A DNA stretch of 64,000 bases from Halalkalibacter krulwichiae (GCF_002109385.1 NZ_CP020814.1:2999501-3063500); one strand, 5' to 3'. Shown: positions 1 to 8,551, numbered from the stretch's first letter. Made by a program: numbers and translations. The notes: a model not told the origin generated them from the letters alone.

Positions 1-20
1 TGACTTGTCTTTCATACCCA

Positions 21-1211
21 TTAAACTGTCTTAAAAATAGTTGAAATTCCTTGTCCTCCTGCAATACAAAGTGTGGCTAAACCCCACTTTGCTTTTTGTT
101 TCAGCATTGAGTGTATTAACGTTACACAAATTCTCGAACCGGTATTTCCAATGGGATGACCTAAGGCAATAGCTCCCCCGTTTATATTGACTTTGTCTTG
201 AGGCAAATTCAATTCCTTGATAACAGCGAGGGCTTGGGCTGCAAAAGCTTCATTGAGTTCAACTAAGTCAATATCATTAATATCAATGTCAGCTAAGGTA
301 AGTGCTTGTTTCGTTGCTTCGACTGGGCCAATTCCCATCCGGTCTGGCTTTACACCTGATACGCCCAAACTAACAATTTCAACTAACGGTTTAAGCTGAT
401 ATTGCTTGACTTTTTTTTCTGATACAACAAGCAGCATCGATGCACCGTCATTTAATCCAGATGAATTCCCTGCTGTTACGGTACCATTTTCTTTAAACAC
501 AGGTTTTAGACTTTCAAGTTTTTCTAAGGTTGTTTGTCTAGGGTGTTCATCCGTGTCAAAAATGATTGGCTCGCCTTTTTTTTGTGGCACGTGAATGGGA
601 ACAATTTCCTCTTTAAATGTCTTTGATTTGATGGCAAGGTTTGCCTTTAATTGACTAACTAAAGCAAACTCATCTTGTTCCATTCGTGAAATTTGGTGAT
701 CTTCAGCCAGGTTTTCAGCTGTCATTCCCATCACAAGCTGACCGTATTTCTCAACGGGCTGTGACCCCGGCTGGCTGGATTTATTTGGGTCTAAAATCTC
801 TGAATGACCTGATAAAAACCCATACCTTGCATTGCGGATATAGTAAGGTGCTGTGCTCATACTTTCAACACCACCAACTATATAAGCATCACCATAGCCA
901 GATCGAATCGCTAGAAAACCATTTTGAATTGCCTGCATCCCTGAACCACATTGACGATGAACTGTGTATCCTGGTAAACGCTCTGGCAGACCCGCTTTAA
1001 GTAGTGATTGCCTAGCAATATTGGATTGATCCTGGCTTTGTTTGGCTTGCCCTATAATAACCTCATTTAATTCATCAAAAACCAATTGTTTCTCTATTAA
1101 ATCTTTATAAAGAGGAAGAAGCAAATTGTCTGGTTCCATGTGCTTTAAAGTTCCTCCTAGCTTTCCAACGGCAGTCCTTTGGGCACTTACTACAAATACT
1201 CTTTCACTCAT
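21..1211 (-). CDS. Acetyl-CoA/3-oxoadipyl-CoA thiolase
   Basis: A 396-residue thiolase of normal family length. It carries out thiolytic cleavage or condensation of 3-oxoacyl-CoA in the cytoplasm. The nucleophilic cysteine lies in RQCGSGMQA (near residue 88), followed by NEAFAAQ, the histidine motif GGAIALGHPIG (near 348) and the second cysteine in CIAGGQGIS (near 383). It is the last gene of a minus-strand operon, 9 bp after the CoA-transferase beta subunit and downstream of a muconate cycloisomerase. The context suggests 3-oxoadipyl-CoA thiolase (PcaF-like) closing the beta-ketoadipate pathway; the sequence alone cannot exclude an acetoacetyl-CoA thiolase. The family is certain, the exact substrate is inferred. 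Confidence 0.9.
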   Translation of the reverse strand: MSERVFVVSAQRTAVGKLGGTLKHMEPDNLLLPLYKDLIEKQLVFDELNEVIIGQAKQSQDQSNIARQSLLKAGLPERLPGYTVHRQCGSGMQAIQNGFLAIRSGYGDAYIVGGVESMSTAPYYIRNARYGFLSGHSEILDPNKSSQPGSQPVEKYGQLVMGMTAENLAEDHQISRMEQDEFALVSQLKANLAIKSKTFKEEIVPIHVPQKKGEPIIFDTDEHPRQTTLEKLESLKPVFKENGTVTAGNSSGLNDGASMLLVVSEKKVKQYQLKPLVEIVSLGVSGVKPDRMGIGPVEATKQALTLADIDINDIDLVELNEAFAAQALAVIKELNLPQDKVNINGGAIALGHPIGNTGSRICVTLIHSMLKQKAKWGLATLCIAGGQGISTIFKTV

Positions 1212-1220
1212 CTCAATCCC

Positions 1221-1883
1221 CTAAGATTTTAACAACATATTTGGACTAAGCTCGAAATGAGCATCCGTTTTTTCCTTAACCTCTTCAAGCGTTACATTTG
1301 GCATCAACTCTGCTAATTGTAGTTGGCCATCATTAAACGTAAATACAGCAAGCTCTGTAATAATGACATCTACCTTCCGAACAGATGTAATCGGATAAGA
1401 GCATTGATTAACGATTTTCGGTTCACCCGTTTTCGTCGTATGATTGGTCGTTACAATTACTTTCTTTACACCACTTAATAAGTCCATTGCCCCACCGACA
1501 CCCATAATATTTTTTCCAGGAACGGCCCAGTTTGCAATGAAGCCTTGTTCATCTACTTCCAAAGCCCCTAACACTGCTACATCAACATGTCCGCCTCGAA
1601 TCATAGCAAATGAATCTGAGCTACTAAAATACGAAGCTCCCACCGTTTCAGCAATTGGCAATTTCCCAGCGTTAACTAACGAAGGATCAAACTCCTCATC
1701 TGAAGGTAATTCACCCACACCCAACATCCCATTCTCTGTATGAAAAAAGACAGAAGATGTATCCACATATTTTGCGACTAGAGTCGGAATACCGATTCCA
1801 AGATTAATGATAGACTCCGGGTGAAGCTCATCAGCTGCTCGCTTAGCAATTAATTCTTGAATCTCTTTTTTTGTTGAGCGCAT
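1221..1883 (-). CDS. CoA-transferase subunit B (3-oxoacid/3-oxoadipate type)
   Basis: A 220-residue beta subunit of a family I CoA transferase. The glutamate that forms the acyl-enzyme/CoA thioester is in [11 protein letters not shown] (near residue 50), followed by the glycine-rich VGGAMDL segment. It pairs with the alpha subunit encoded immediately upstream and overlaps its 3' end by 41 bp, which indicates translational coupling. With the thiolase and muconate cycloisomerase in the same operon, 3-oxoadipate is the likely acceptor (PcaJ-like). Acetoacetate/succinyl-CoA transferase (ScoB/AtoA) is the alternative. Confidence 0.9.
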   Translation of the reverse strand: MRSTKKEIQELIAKRAADELHPESIINLGIGIPTLVAKYVDTSSVFFHTENGMLGVGELPSDEEFDPSLVNAGKLPIAETVGASYFSSSDSFAMIRGGHVDVAVLGALEVDEQGFIANWAVPGKNIMGVGGAMDLLSGVKKVIVTTNHTTKTGEPKIVNQCSYPITSVRKVDVIITELAVFTFNDGQLQLAELMPNVTLEEVKEKTDAHFELSPNMLLKS

Positions 1884-2577
1884 GCCTAGAAATCACTCCT
1901 TCTCTAGTTAAAATAAGTTCACTTGTAATAACGGCATCAACAAAAAGATGTGGAGTAATAATTTCTTCTGGCGATAATTCGCCTGCTTCCACAATTTCAT
2001 CTACTTCAGCTATGACATAATCTGCTGCTGTTGCCATCATAGGGTTAAAGTTCCGAGCCGTTTTATAGTATGCTAGATTTCCCAATGTATCTGCCTTCGC
2101 AGCCTTAATAAGAGCGACATTGGCTTTTAAAGCAGGTTCGAATACATACATTTCGCCATCTATTTCTCTAGTTTCCTTTCCTATAGCGAGTTTTGTCCCT
2201 ACACTTGTTTTTGTAAAATATCCTCCAATACCAGCACCACCTGCTCGAATCGATTCCGACATTGTTCCTTGTGGCATGAGTTGAGCATCTATTTTCCCTT
2301 GATTATAGGCATCTCCCACCTCACGATTACTCGTGAAATAGGAACCAACTGCTTTTTTTATCTTCCCTTGTCGTAGTAGAATCCCTAATCCTTTCCCTGG
2401 TTCACCTAAATTATTACTAATAATGGTTAAGTCTTTTACATCGTAACGAGTTAGTTCATCAATTAAAGTTAAAGGTGCTCCTACTAAGCCGAAGCCACCG
2501 ACCATAATGATATCGCCTGTCTTAATCTTAGAAATAATTTCATTTGGTTTTGTGTGCTTTTTCATTTTCCTCACCAC
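1843..2577 (-). CDS. CoA-transferase subunit A (3-oxoacid/3-oxoadipate type)
   Basis: A 244-residue alpha subunit of a family I CoA transferase. GDIIMVGGFGLVGAP near the N-terminus is the conserved CoA-binding glycine loop, and ISNNLGEPGKGLG follows. It starts 3 bp after the muconate cycloisomerase stop codon. Two starts are possible: GTG at 2577 (preceded by GAGG with 6-nt spacing) or ATG at 2565 (MKKHTKPNE). The difference is only four residues. It forms a heterodimer or heterotetramer with the next gene product. It is PcaI-like by context; ScoA/AtoD is the alternative. Confidence 0.9.
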   Translation of the reverse strand: MVRKMKKHTKPNEIISKIKTGDIIMVGGFGLVGAPLTLIDELTRYDVKDLTIISNNLGEPGKGLGILLRQGKIKKAVGSYFTSNREVGDAYNQGKIDAQLMPQGTMSESIRAGGAGIGGYFTKTSVGTKLAIGKETREIDGEMYVFEPALKANVALIKAAKADTLGNLAYYKTARNFNPMMATAADYVIAEVDEIVEAGELSPEEIITPHLFVDAVITSELILTREGVISRHALNKKRDSRINC

Positions 2578-2580
2578 TTT

Positions 2581-3759
2581 CTACCTCGTTTTTCGACGGT
2601 ATTTATCAACCTTATCGAGATCAAGGGTCACACCAAGCCCTGGCTTATTCGGGACATAAACTTTTTCATTTTTAAAAACGACAGGATCTTTAACAATGTC
2701 ATCTGCTAACCAAACGGGACCGAACAACTCACAACCTTCCGTAAGATTTGGAAGTGTACTATATACATGCAAGCAAGCCGCTGTTCCAATTGAACTTTCT
2801 AAAGATGTTCCTCCAAAGCAAGGTATTCCCGCAGCTTCAGCAATTGCTGCTATTTTTTTCACTCGGCTCATTCCACCTGACTTATGGATTTTAAGCGAAA
2901 ATATATCAACTGCATTCATTTTTGCTAACGTTAGGGCATCCTGAATCGTGCTAGCACTCTCATCGGCCATGATCGGAACTTTACCAGTCGACTTTAAGCG
3001 GCTAAGTCCCACAAAATCCCATTTAGGTAATGGTTGTTCTAGAAAATCTACATTAGCTTCGTGTAAGCAATCCATCCATCTCAATGTTGTTAGTTCATCC
3101 CATGAGCCGTTCGGATCAACTCCCGTAGTGGTTAATCCATTTAAGCCAGTTGAAACGTCTATAACCCTTTTAATATCTTCTTCTGTTGGGATGGTCCCAG
3201 CCTTCATTTTAAAATTATGATGTTCGAGCCTCTCAACCTTCTCCCGACCTTCTTGTATATCTGCTTCAATGCTACCTGCAGCTAATGCCCAACGAACAGG
3301 AATTCCGTCATGAACGACTCCTCCAAAAAAATGAGACACTGGGACATTGGCAAGTTTTCCAACAATATCATAAAGAGCCATTTCGACCGTTGCTTTTGCA
3401 AACTCATTGCCTAATACATGTCGATCTAATTTTACTAATAATTTCTCAATTTGGTGAGGATCTTCACCGATTAAAAGAGGAGTAAAATAGTGTTCAATCA
3501 CAAGTTTCATTGTTTCAACACTTTCACCGCCCCACCAAATTCCTGGTGTAGTCCCTTCGCCAATTCCCGTTACGCCTTCTGTTGTATCAATTTGAATTAG
3601 TAGAAAAGGCTTTGCATTCATCTTTGCTGCTGAAAATTGATGCATCCGTTTAAGAGGAATATCGATCATGTCAGTAGAGACTGCTGTAGGACCCGCTAAT
3701 AAACCTGTCGCAATCATTAAATGGAGATAATAAAAATTCTGATGGGTCAAATAAATCAT
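2581..3759 (-). CDS. catB: Muconate cycloisomerase (enolase superfamily) with replaced N-terminus
   Basis: Converts cis,cis-muconate to muconolactone in catechol ortho-cleavage. Enolase-superfamily signatures are in order: the FKMKAG lysine, metal ligands in GVDPNG, FLEQPL and IMADES, and the acid/base lysine in FSLKIHKSGG. The cycloisomerase reading starts cleanly at about AVSTDMIDIPLKR. The 15-25 residues before it do not belong to the family; they are a second-frame reading of the neighbouring gene that overlaps by 89 bp. The natural first few codons and promoter therefore appear lost at a junction near 3685. The start is uncertain: ATG at 3759 or ATG at 3717. An MLE-type racemase or N-acylamino acid racemase is a less likely alternative. 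Muconate cycloisomerase fits the neighbouring CoA-transferase and thiolase genes. Confidence 0.8.
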   Translation of the reverse strand: MIYLTHQNFYYLHLMIATGLLAGPTAVSTDMIDIPLKRMHQFSAAKMNAKPFLLIQIDTTEGVTGIGEGTTPGIWWGGESVETMKLVIEHYFTPLLIGEDPHQIEKLLVKLDRHVLGNEFAKATVEMALYDIVGKLANVPVSHFFGGVVHDGIPVRWALAAGSIEADIQEGREKVERLEHHNFKMKAGTIPTEEDIKRVIDVSTGLNGLTTTGVDPNGSWDELTTLRWMDCLHEANVDFLEQPLPKWDFVGLSRLKSTGKVPIMADESASTIQDALTLAKMNAVDIFSLKIHKSGGMSRVKKIAAIAEAAGIPCFGGTSLESSIGTAACLHVYSTLPNLTEGCELFGPVWLADDIVKDPVVFKNEKVYVPNKPGLGVTLDLDKVDKYRRKTR

Positions 3760-4234
3760 CTATATTTGTATGGTGCTCTAATTTTTGACTAACTAGAAGT
3801 AGTTCAAAAGTAGAGAAATCTGTTGGTTGAAAAAGCTCATCGTCATCTAATAAATACAGACTATTTTCTTCTGCAACGTATGTAAATAACTTAGTTTTTT
3901 TTCCTAAAGAAGATAAATAATATTTATTTTTCACTAATTGCATTCGAGCCTTTTCTTCATTTAATTTAGTTTTAATCTCCACATTTATGATGTAGTCTTT
4001 TCCGAATCTCAGTAAATCAAACTCTTTATCAATTTGTGGTATTTTATAGCCTACATAAAAATATCCAAGGTATTTGCTTTCTACAGATATATTATCAGTA
4101 AAAGAAGCAATTTGGTCGATTTCATCATCTCTCATAGAAAAACTAAAAAAGTTCTGAAAAAAATTGAAATTCTCTGTCGGTAAGTCTTTATAACTACTTA
4201 TCAAAGAATTTAAATCAATTGGCTTTCTCATCAT
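3671..4234 (-). CDS. N-terminal nuclease-like fragment of a larger ATPase/helicase (3' truncated)
   Basis: A 187-residue product. The segment EFDLLRFGKDYIINVEIKTK resembles the D...ExK core of a PD-(D/E)XK nuclease fold (residues about 70-90). The C-terminal SPFNDCDRFISGSY looks like the linker that, in larger Firmicute proteins, is followed by a superfamily 1 helicase domain. Here the reading goes only four more codons to a stop, at the point where muconate cycloisomerase sequence begins (near 3685). I infer that the helicase half was deleted. It lies 90 bp downstream of an AAA+ ATPase gene on the same strand. The nuclease assignment is tentative because only a short motif supports it. Confidence 0.5.
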   Translation of the reverse strand: MMRKPIDLNSLISSYKDLPTENFNFFQNFFSFSMRDDEIDQIASFTDNISVESKYLGYFYVGYKIPQIDKEFDLLRFGKDYIINVEIKTKLNEEKARMQLVKNKYYLSSLGKKTKLFTYVAEENSLYLLDDDELFQPTDFSTFELLLVSQKLEHHTNIDDLFDPSEFLLSPFNDCDRFISGSYSSLY

Positions 4235-4324
4235 TTCACCTTCAAACCAATAATCAACGGTATGGGGATACTTGACTATTGTTACTTATTTTATAGTTTC
4301 CTTTCCTATTGTCGAAAAGAAGTG

Positions 4325-5251
4325 TTATAAACTTTTTAAATTTCCGTACACAGCATGTAATGAAAAAGTATCTTCAATAAGATGATAAATCTGCCTTACA
4401 TTTTCACATTTAATATAGCTACTTGATAGACGTTGCATGACTTCTTCACTTAATTGATTTTCATATACTCTAGATAACTCTTGAAATATTTTTTCTCCAA
4501 TCTTTTGTTTCGCTTCATTGCTTAAGTCATTAAATTGAATGAGTTTGTCAAACCTATTATAGATTGGACTTCCTAGATGCTCTTCAATTTCATTTAAATT
4601 ATTATAGTTAGAAGTACAAATAATTATTGATTTCTCTAAGCTTAGGCTATAATTTGGGTCTTCATAAAATCCTTCATCAAACAATTGATAAAAGGCACTA
4701 TGAAAAGAAGTATGAGCTTTATCAAATTCATCTAATAAAATTACATTTGATTCCCTATCTAATAAGTCTTTGGCAAAACTCTTTTCATAATGTGCTCCTC
4801 CAAATAGGTACGTAGCAAATTGATTATTTTGATACATAGAGAACTGCTTTCTAAAAAGAGGTTCACCAATTACTTCGGAAATTAATTTTGCAGTTTCTGT
4901 TTTACCAATTCCTGATTTCCCATAAAGCAGTATAACTACAGGCTTTTTTCTATTCTTTCTTGTCAATGGGAAAAGAGCCTGCAACAGATCAAATTTCACA
5001 TTCTCTTGACCAATAATTTTTGAGTCATATGTAGAATTAAGTGTTATTAAATTTTCTATAGTAATAGAAGAATAATCTTGATATTTAATTTCTGTGCTAG
5101 GATATAGCCTTTTAATCTGCTCACTAATTTGTAGAGGAGGATTGTGTAAATATATATTGCCGGAGTCAAATTTACCTAAAAAATTATTAAAATTAATTAT
5201 AACGTGTTCTCGTACACCTGCATATTCATCAGAGCTTACTACAAAATTCAT
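4325..5251 (-). CDS. AAA+ ATPase, ClpB/ClpX-like core
   Basis: A 308-residue protein with an unassigned N-terminal part (1-80), then a complete AAA+ module. Walker A is YGKSGIGKTE (near 109), Walker B is VILLDEFDKAH (near 170), sensor 1 is IIICTSN (near 210), and the arginine-finger region is near SPIYNRFDK. The core resembles the second AAA domain of Clp/Hsp100 unfoldases, but there is no first AAA domain and no ClpP-binding loop that I can see. It starts by a TAATG overlap with a 28-codon upstream ORF, so its translation is probably coupled. The partner gene downstream is truncated. A role in a mobile-element or defence module is inferred only from this setting. Confidence 0.7.
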   Translation of the reverse strand: MNFVVSSDEYAGVREHVIINFNNFLGKFDSGNIYLHNPPLQISEQIKRLYPSTEIKYQDYSSITIENLITLNSTYDSKIIGQENVKFDLLQALFPLTRKNRKKPVVILLYGKSGIGKTETAKLISEVIGEPLFRKQFSMYQNNQFATYLFGGAHYEKSFAKDLLDRESNVILLDEFDKAHTSFHSAFYQLFDEGFYEDPNYSLSLEKSIIICTSNYNNLNEIEEHLGSPIYNRFDKLIQFNDLSNEAKQKIGEKIFQELSRVYENQLSEEVMQRLSSSYIKCENVRQIYHLIEDTFSLHAVYGNLKSL

Positions 5252-5337
5252 TATCGATGTCTGTCTACCCCCATCCCTCTTAGTACACGATACATTTGTT
5301 CTTCAAATTTTCTATACTCCATTCTATTCACCCTCAT
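5251..5337 (-). CDS. Small leader ORF overlapping the AAA+ ATPase start
   Basis: A 28-codon reading frame (MRVNRMEYRKFEEQ...), preceded by AAAAAAGGAAAA. Its TAA stop overlaps the ATG of the ATPase as TAATG. It is highly charged with no membrane segment. It could encode a small partner protein or simply serve as a translational-coupling leader; an internal ATG at 5322 gives a 23-residue version. No family was recognised. Confidence 0.35.
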   Translation of the reverse strand: MRVNRMEYRKFEEQMYRVLRGMGVDRHR

Positions 5338-5926
5338 TTTTCCTTTTTTACATTCTATTTTCTATTCCACCATCTGTAATTCCTATGTAAGGTACTATTA
5401 TTTTAGGGTTCAAATGATTTTAAGATCATCTAAAGCTTGGTAACGTCCTTTATTTTGCCTTGATATGAATTTCCTCTCGCCTTTTTGAATAGAATTTTTA
5501 GTGAAGAACATCGATATGAGGTGATTTTAATGTTATTCAGAAATACATTAGAGGGTAAGTCTGCTGGTGATTCTTAAAATGTAAACAGTGGTAAAACCGC
5601 AATAGTATTAAAAAGAGAAAAAGATAACAATCGGTAAAGAAAACCGCTCAGATTTTATAAATCTGAGCGGTTATAATGTCTTTTGAACTAACGCTTCTAT
5701 AGTTTAATAAGTAGTATGACAATCAATTGAGATCACATAAATTAGTAAACTTCCTACTGAACTGTATCCGTCTATTACACATTCAGTCAGAAGCACCATC
5801 ACCCATGTAAGAATACAAAATTATAACAAAATCAGTACGATTAATAGCTTATTTAATATGTATTACATTATCTATCTTATGAAAAATCCCCCTGTGAATC
5901 ATAAGTTCACAGGGGAGGAATCTTAA
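5338..5926. other. Intergenic region without a recognised gene
   Basis: AT-rich sequence with no convincing ORF. It holds a perfect 14-bp inverted repeat with a 3-nt loop at 5641-5671 (core CCGCTCAGATTT). On the minus strand this repeat is followed by TTTTCTTT, so it can act as a terminator. It also holds the CNNM gene terminator listed separately. This is probably the right edge of the fragment that carries the ATPase. Confidence 0.5.
5889..5915 (-). terminator. Rho-independent terminator of the CNNM gene
   Basis: Perfect 10-bp stem CCCCTGTGAA/TTCACAGGGG with a 7-nt loop. On the minus strand it is followed by GGATTTTTC. It lies 12 bp beyond the stop codon of the CNNM/CorC gene. Confidence 0.8.
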
Positions 5927-7210
5927 TTAGATAGCTGGTTTATGCTCAACTTCATTACTATTTTTCTTAATCTTTAAATGAACTTGACGAACTCTTTTTT
6001 CTTCAGCCTTCTCAATCTTCAAGATCAAGTTCTCATAAAGAAACTCTTCTCCAACTTTTGGAATTCGTTGAAATTCCTCAATTAACCAACCACCTAATGT
6101 ATGGTTTGAGGTCGTTGGAGCATGAATATCAGCAAGCTGGACAAAATCATCAATCGAATAATCGGAATCAACGAGATAGCTAGAAGGTCCAACTTGTTTT
6201 ACCTGATTGACACTCACATCATGTTCATCCCAAATCTCTCCGACGATCTCCTCTAATAAATCCTCTAATGTTACTAATCCTGACGTGCCACCAAATTCAT
6301 CAATTACAATAGCCATATGAACTTTTTGCTTTTGTAATTCTGGGAGCAAGGATGAGATTTTCATAGATTCGACTACAAATAACGGTTTCCTAATTAATGA
6401 ATGTACATCTAACTTCTCGCCCTCTTTAATATAGCCAGTTAAAAAATCACGCTCAGACAAGATTCCAATGATATTATCAATATTCCCATCATATACTGGT
6501 ATTCTTGAAAAATGTTCTTTTAAGAAAACATCCTTGATTTCAGATACAGATTGGTTGATCTCAACCGCAATCATATCAGGACGTGGTTTTAAAATTTCAT
6601 GAACAATAATATCATCAAATTCTAAGGAACGCTGTACCATCTCTTTTTCATTCTTACCTATAATACCTTCGTCTTCACTGATTTGTATAAGCATTTTAAT
6701 TTCTTCTTCAGTGACAGATGGTGCGTTTTCTTTGTTCTTCACAAAAAAGGAAACAAGTTTTTTTATCTGTAGAAACACCCAAGTTACTGGATAGAACACT
6801 TGTATCAACAAAAATAGAATACCTGATGTTTTTAGTGCATATCCTTCAGCATATTCTTTCGCTAATGATTTCGGGATAATCTCACCAAAAATTAAAACAA
6901 GAATTGTGACTACAAATGTACTAATAAATACTCCAAGACTAGGACCAAACAACTGGATCGCAATTTGTGAAGAAAGGGTTGCGGCAGCAATGTTCACAAG
7001 GTTATTACCAACCAAAAGGGTTGAAAGCGTCTTATCAAAATTCTCAGCAATGTCTACAGCCTTCTTAGCCCCTCGCCTTCCTTCCTCCTCATAATTTCTA
7101 AGTCGGATTTTGTTAACACTTGAAAATGCAGTTTCAGCTGAGGAGAAAAATGCAGACAAACCTAATAATATAATAAATAACGCAATCAAACTCGAGGGAA
7201 CATCGTCCAT
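5927..7210 (-). CDS. CNNM/CorC (HlyC) family transporter or regulator
   Basis: A 427-residue membrane protein with the usual family order. A DUF21/CNNM transmembrane domain (about 1-190) carries the FFSSAETAFSSVNK motif near residue 22 and FGEIIPKSLAKE near 106. A pair of CBS domains follows (about 210-330; FSRIPVYDGNIDNIIG, IVIDEFGGTSGLVTLED), then a C-terminal CorC_HlyC domain. Family members take part in Mg2+ export or divalent-cation homeostasis. It lies 44 bp downstream of the DUF368 gene on the same strand, so the two may be co-transcribed from the riboswitch at 8.4 kb. A second, truncated paralogue is at 8552-9691. Confidence 0.88.
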   Translation of the reverse strand: MDDVPSSLIALFIILLGLSAFFSSAETAFSSVNKIRLRNYEEEGRRGAKKAVDIAENFDKTLSTLLVGNNLVNIAAATLSSQIAIQLFGPSLGVFISTFVVTILVLIFGEIIPKSLAKEYAEGYALKTSGILFLLIQVFYPVTWVFLQIKKLVSFFVKNKENAPSVTEEEIKMLIQISEDEGIIGKNEKEMVQRSLEFDDIIVHEILKPRPDMIAVEINQSVSEIKDVFLKEHFSRIPVYDGNIDNIIGILSERDFLTGYIKEGEKLDVHSLIRKPLFVVESMKISSLLPELQKQKVHMAIVIDEFGGTSGLVTLEDLLEEIVGEIWDEHDVSVNQVKQVGPSSYLVDSDYSIDDFVQLADIHAPTTSNHTLGGWLIEEFQRIPKVGEEFLYENLILKIEKAEEKRVRQVHLKIKKNSNEVEHKPAI

Positions 7211-7254
7211 CTAAAAATCACACTCCATATTGTATTACTTTCATTTTATTACTA

Positions 7255-8094
7255 TTAATTTAATTTCACTACTGTTTTTTTCAGCTCAATGTAACTTAAT
7301 ATATAGGCACTAAGTCCACCAGCAATAAATGCAAGGACACTTATAATAAATAAAAAACGATCACTTAATACCCCAGGATAGATAACAACAATTGAACCAA
7401 TGATAAAACCGATCATTACCGCATATGTGCCAGTCTTAAACCTTGATAATAAGAACGTAATAAATCTGCTAGTAAGAACCAACCCAATTGAAATACCAGC
7501 CCCCACCGTTATAATTACAGGTATATTTAATGTGGATAAGGCATTTATAACCGTTGGATAGACACCTAAAAGTAAAAAAACAAACGATCCACTTATTCCA
7601 GGTAAGATCATCGCTGAACTGGCTATCCACCCAGCTACGAAAAGCAATACATAATCGCTCAGTCCTAGATTACTCATAATCGTAGCCATTTCATTATCTT
7701 TAACCATGATGGTTGCAGCTACTAGGCCTGCACCGAGTACAAGTAATACATAATGAATAGGGGTAAAGGATTGTTTATAATTAATGTCTTTTAACAATGT
7801 TGGAATAATTCCAATTATCAACCCAAGAAAAAAGAAAAATGTCGGTTGAGGATATTGAACTAAAAGCCATTCAACGAGATGACTAATAGTTAATAAGGCA
7901 AGTACAATCCCTATCCCAAGCGGAATTAAGAACACAACATGCTGTTTCCATCTATTTGTAAACAATCCATTTATCGCCTCTATTAGCGACTGATAGATCC
8001 CCAGTACTAACGCAATGGTTCCCCCACTAACACCTGGGATAAGATCACTGATCCCCATTGTCAGACCTTTAAAAATATTACGCCACTGAAACAA
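7255..8094 (-). CDS. popT: DUF368 polyprenyl-phosphate transporter (PopT family)
   Basis: A 279-residue polytopic membrane protein with about eight hydrophobic segments. The DUF368 N-terminal signature KGLTMGISDLIPGVSGGT is followed by the matching inverted-repeat half with ILPGISGSFVFLLLG near residue 165. Family members recycle undecaprenyl phosphate across the membrane for cell-wall synthesis. The start is TTG at 8094, chosen because AAAAGGAG lies 8 nt upstream. It is downstream of a Mn2+-type riboswitch and 44 bp upstream of the CNNM gene. The family call is firm; control by Mn2+ is inferred from position. Confidence 0.88.
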   Translation of the reverse strand: MFQWRNIFKGLTMGISDLIPGVSGGTIALVLGIYQSLIEAINGLFTNRWKQHVVFLIPLGIGIVLALLTISHLVEWLLVQYPQPTFFFFLGLIIGIIPTLLKDINYKQSFTPIHYVLLVLGAGLVAATIMVKDNEMATIMSNLGLSDYVLLFVAGWIASSAMILPGISGSFVFLLLGVYPTVINALSTLNIPVIITVGAGISIGLVLTSRFITFLLSRFKTGTYAVMIGFIIGSIVVIYPGVLSDRFLFIISVLAFIAGGLSAYILSYIELKKTVVKLN

Positions 8095-8109
8095 AGCTTT
8101 CTTCTCCTT

Positions 8110-8349
8110 TTAAGAAAATTGAAATAAATTTTTAATCTCCATTATTTTGATTTTGTCATAACTGACATAGTTGGAATAATTGAAGGTGAAATAGAGCTGA
8201 TTTGCACTCGTGGAGGATTCTTGTCCTCTACTGTAATGATCGAACTCATCTGTATTTCCATTATGACAACCAATAATAAAGCTCAAAAAATTTTGTTTAA
8301 CGTTGTATACAACGAAAATCGTTTCTCCTTTAGAATAAAATGTGTACAA
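8110..8349 (-). CDS. Doubtful short ORF between riboswitch and DUF368 gene
   Basis: A 79-codon frame beginning with TTG inside the T-tract of the riboswitch terminator, with no ribosome binding site at that start. The product has no recognised domain, signal peptide or membrane segment. A second frame over the same stretch starts at an internal ATG and reads 39 codons. Either could be the remnant of a gene once controlled by the riboswitch, or this may simply be untranslated leader for the DUF368 gene. It should not be treated as an established gene. Confidence 0.2.
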   Translation of the reverse strand: MYTFYSKGETIFVVYNVKQNFLSFIIGCHNGNTDEFDHYSRGQESSTSANQLYFTFNYSNYVSYDKIKIMEIKNLFQFS

Positions 8350-8468
8350 AAAAAACCTTTACCATAAGAGGTAGAGGTCTGGCTAACAACATGTTTATGT
8401 TGCCAATAAAGCCGGGGATGTAATCCCGGAATGACGACTTTATTGTACAGCTACTCCCCTTTAAACAG
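8348..8468 (-). ncRNA. yybP-ykoY (Mn2+-sensing) riboswitch
   Basis: Read on the minus strand, the element begins AAAGGGGAGTAGCTGT and contains GTCGTCATTC, a GC-rich hairpin (CCGGGATTACATCCCCGG), GGCAACATAAAC, and ends with TTAGCCAGACCTCTACC. These are the conserved blocks of the yybP-ykoY class, which binds Mn2+ and turns expression on. The 3' arm ACCTCTACC can pair with GGTAAAGGT and is followed by eight T residues (8348-8385), forming the expected expression-platform terminator. The next clear genes downstream are DUF368 and CNNM. Confidence 0.85.
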
Positions 8469-8551
8469 GTAGTATTCGATTATTGAAATGATCATAATTC
8501 ATTTTGATCCTTAAAACAACTATTTTTCCTATTTCACTTAATTTTTCATAA

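Noticed and set aside
5530..5577. 15-codon plus-strand peptide (MLFRNTLEGKSAGDS)
   Set aside because: Too short, with no ribosome binding site and no conserved context.
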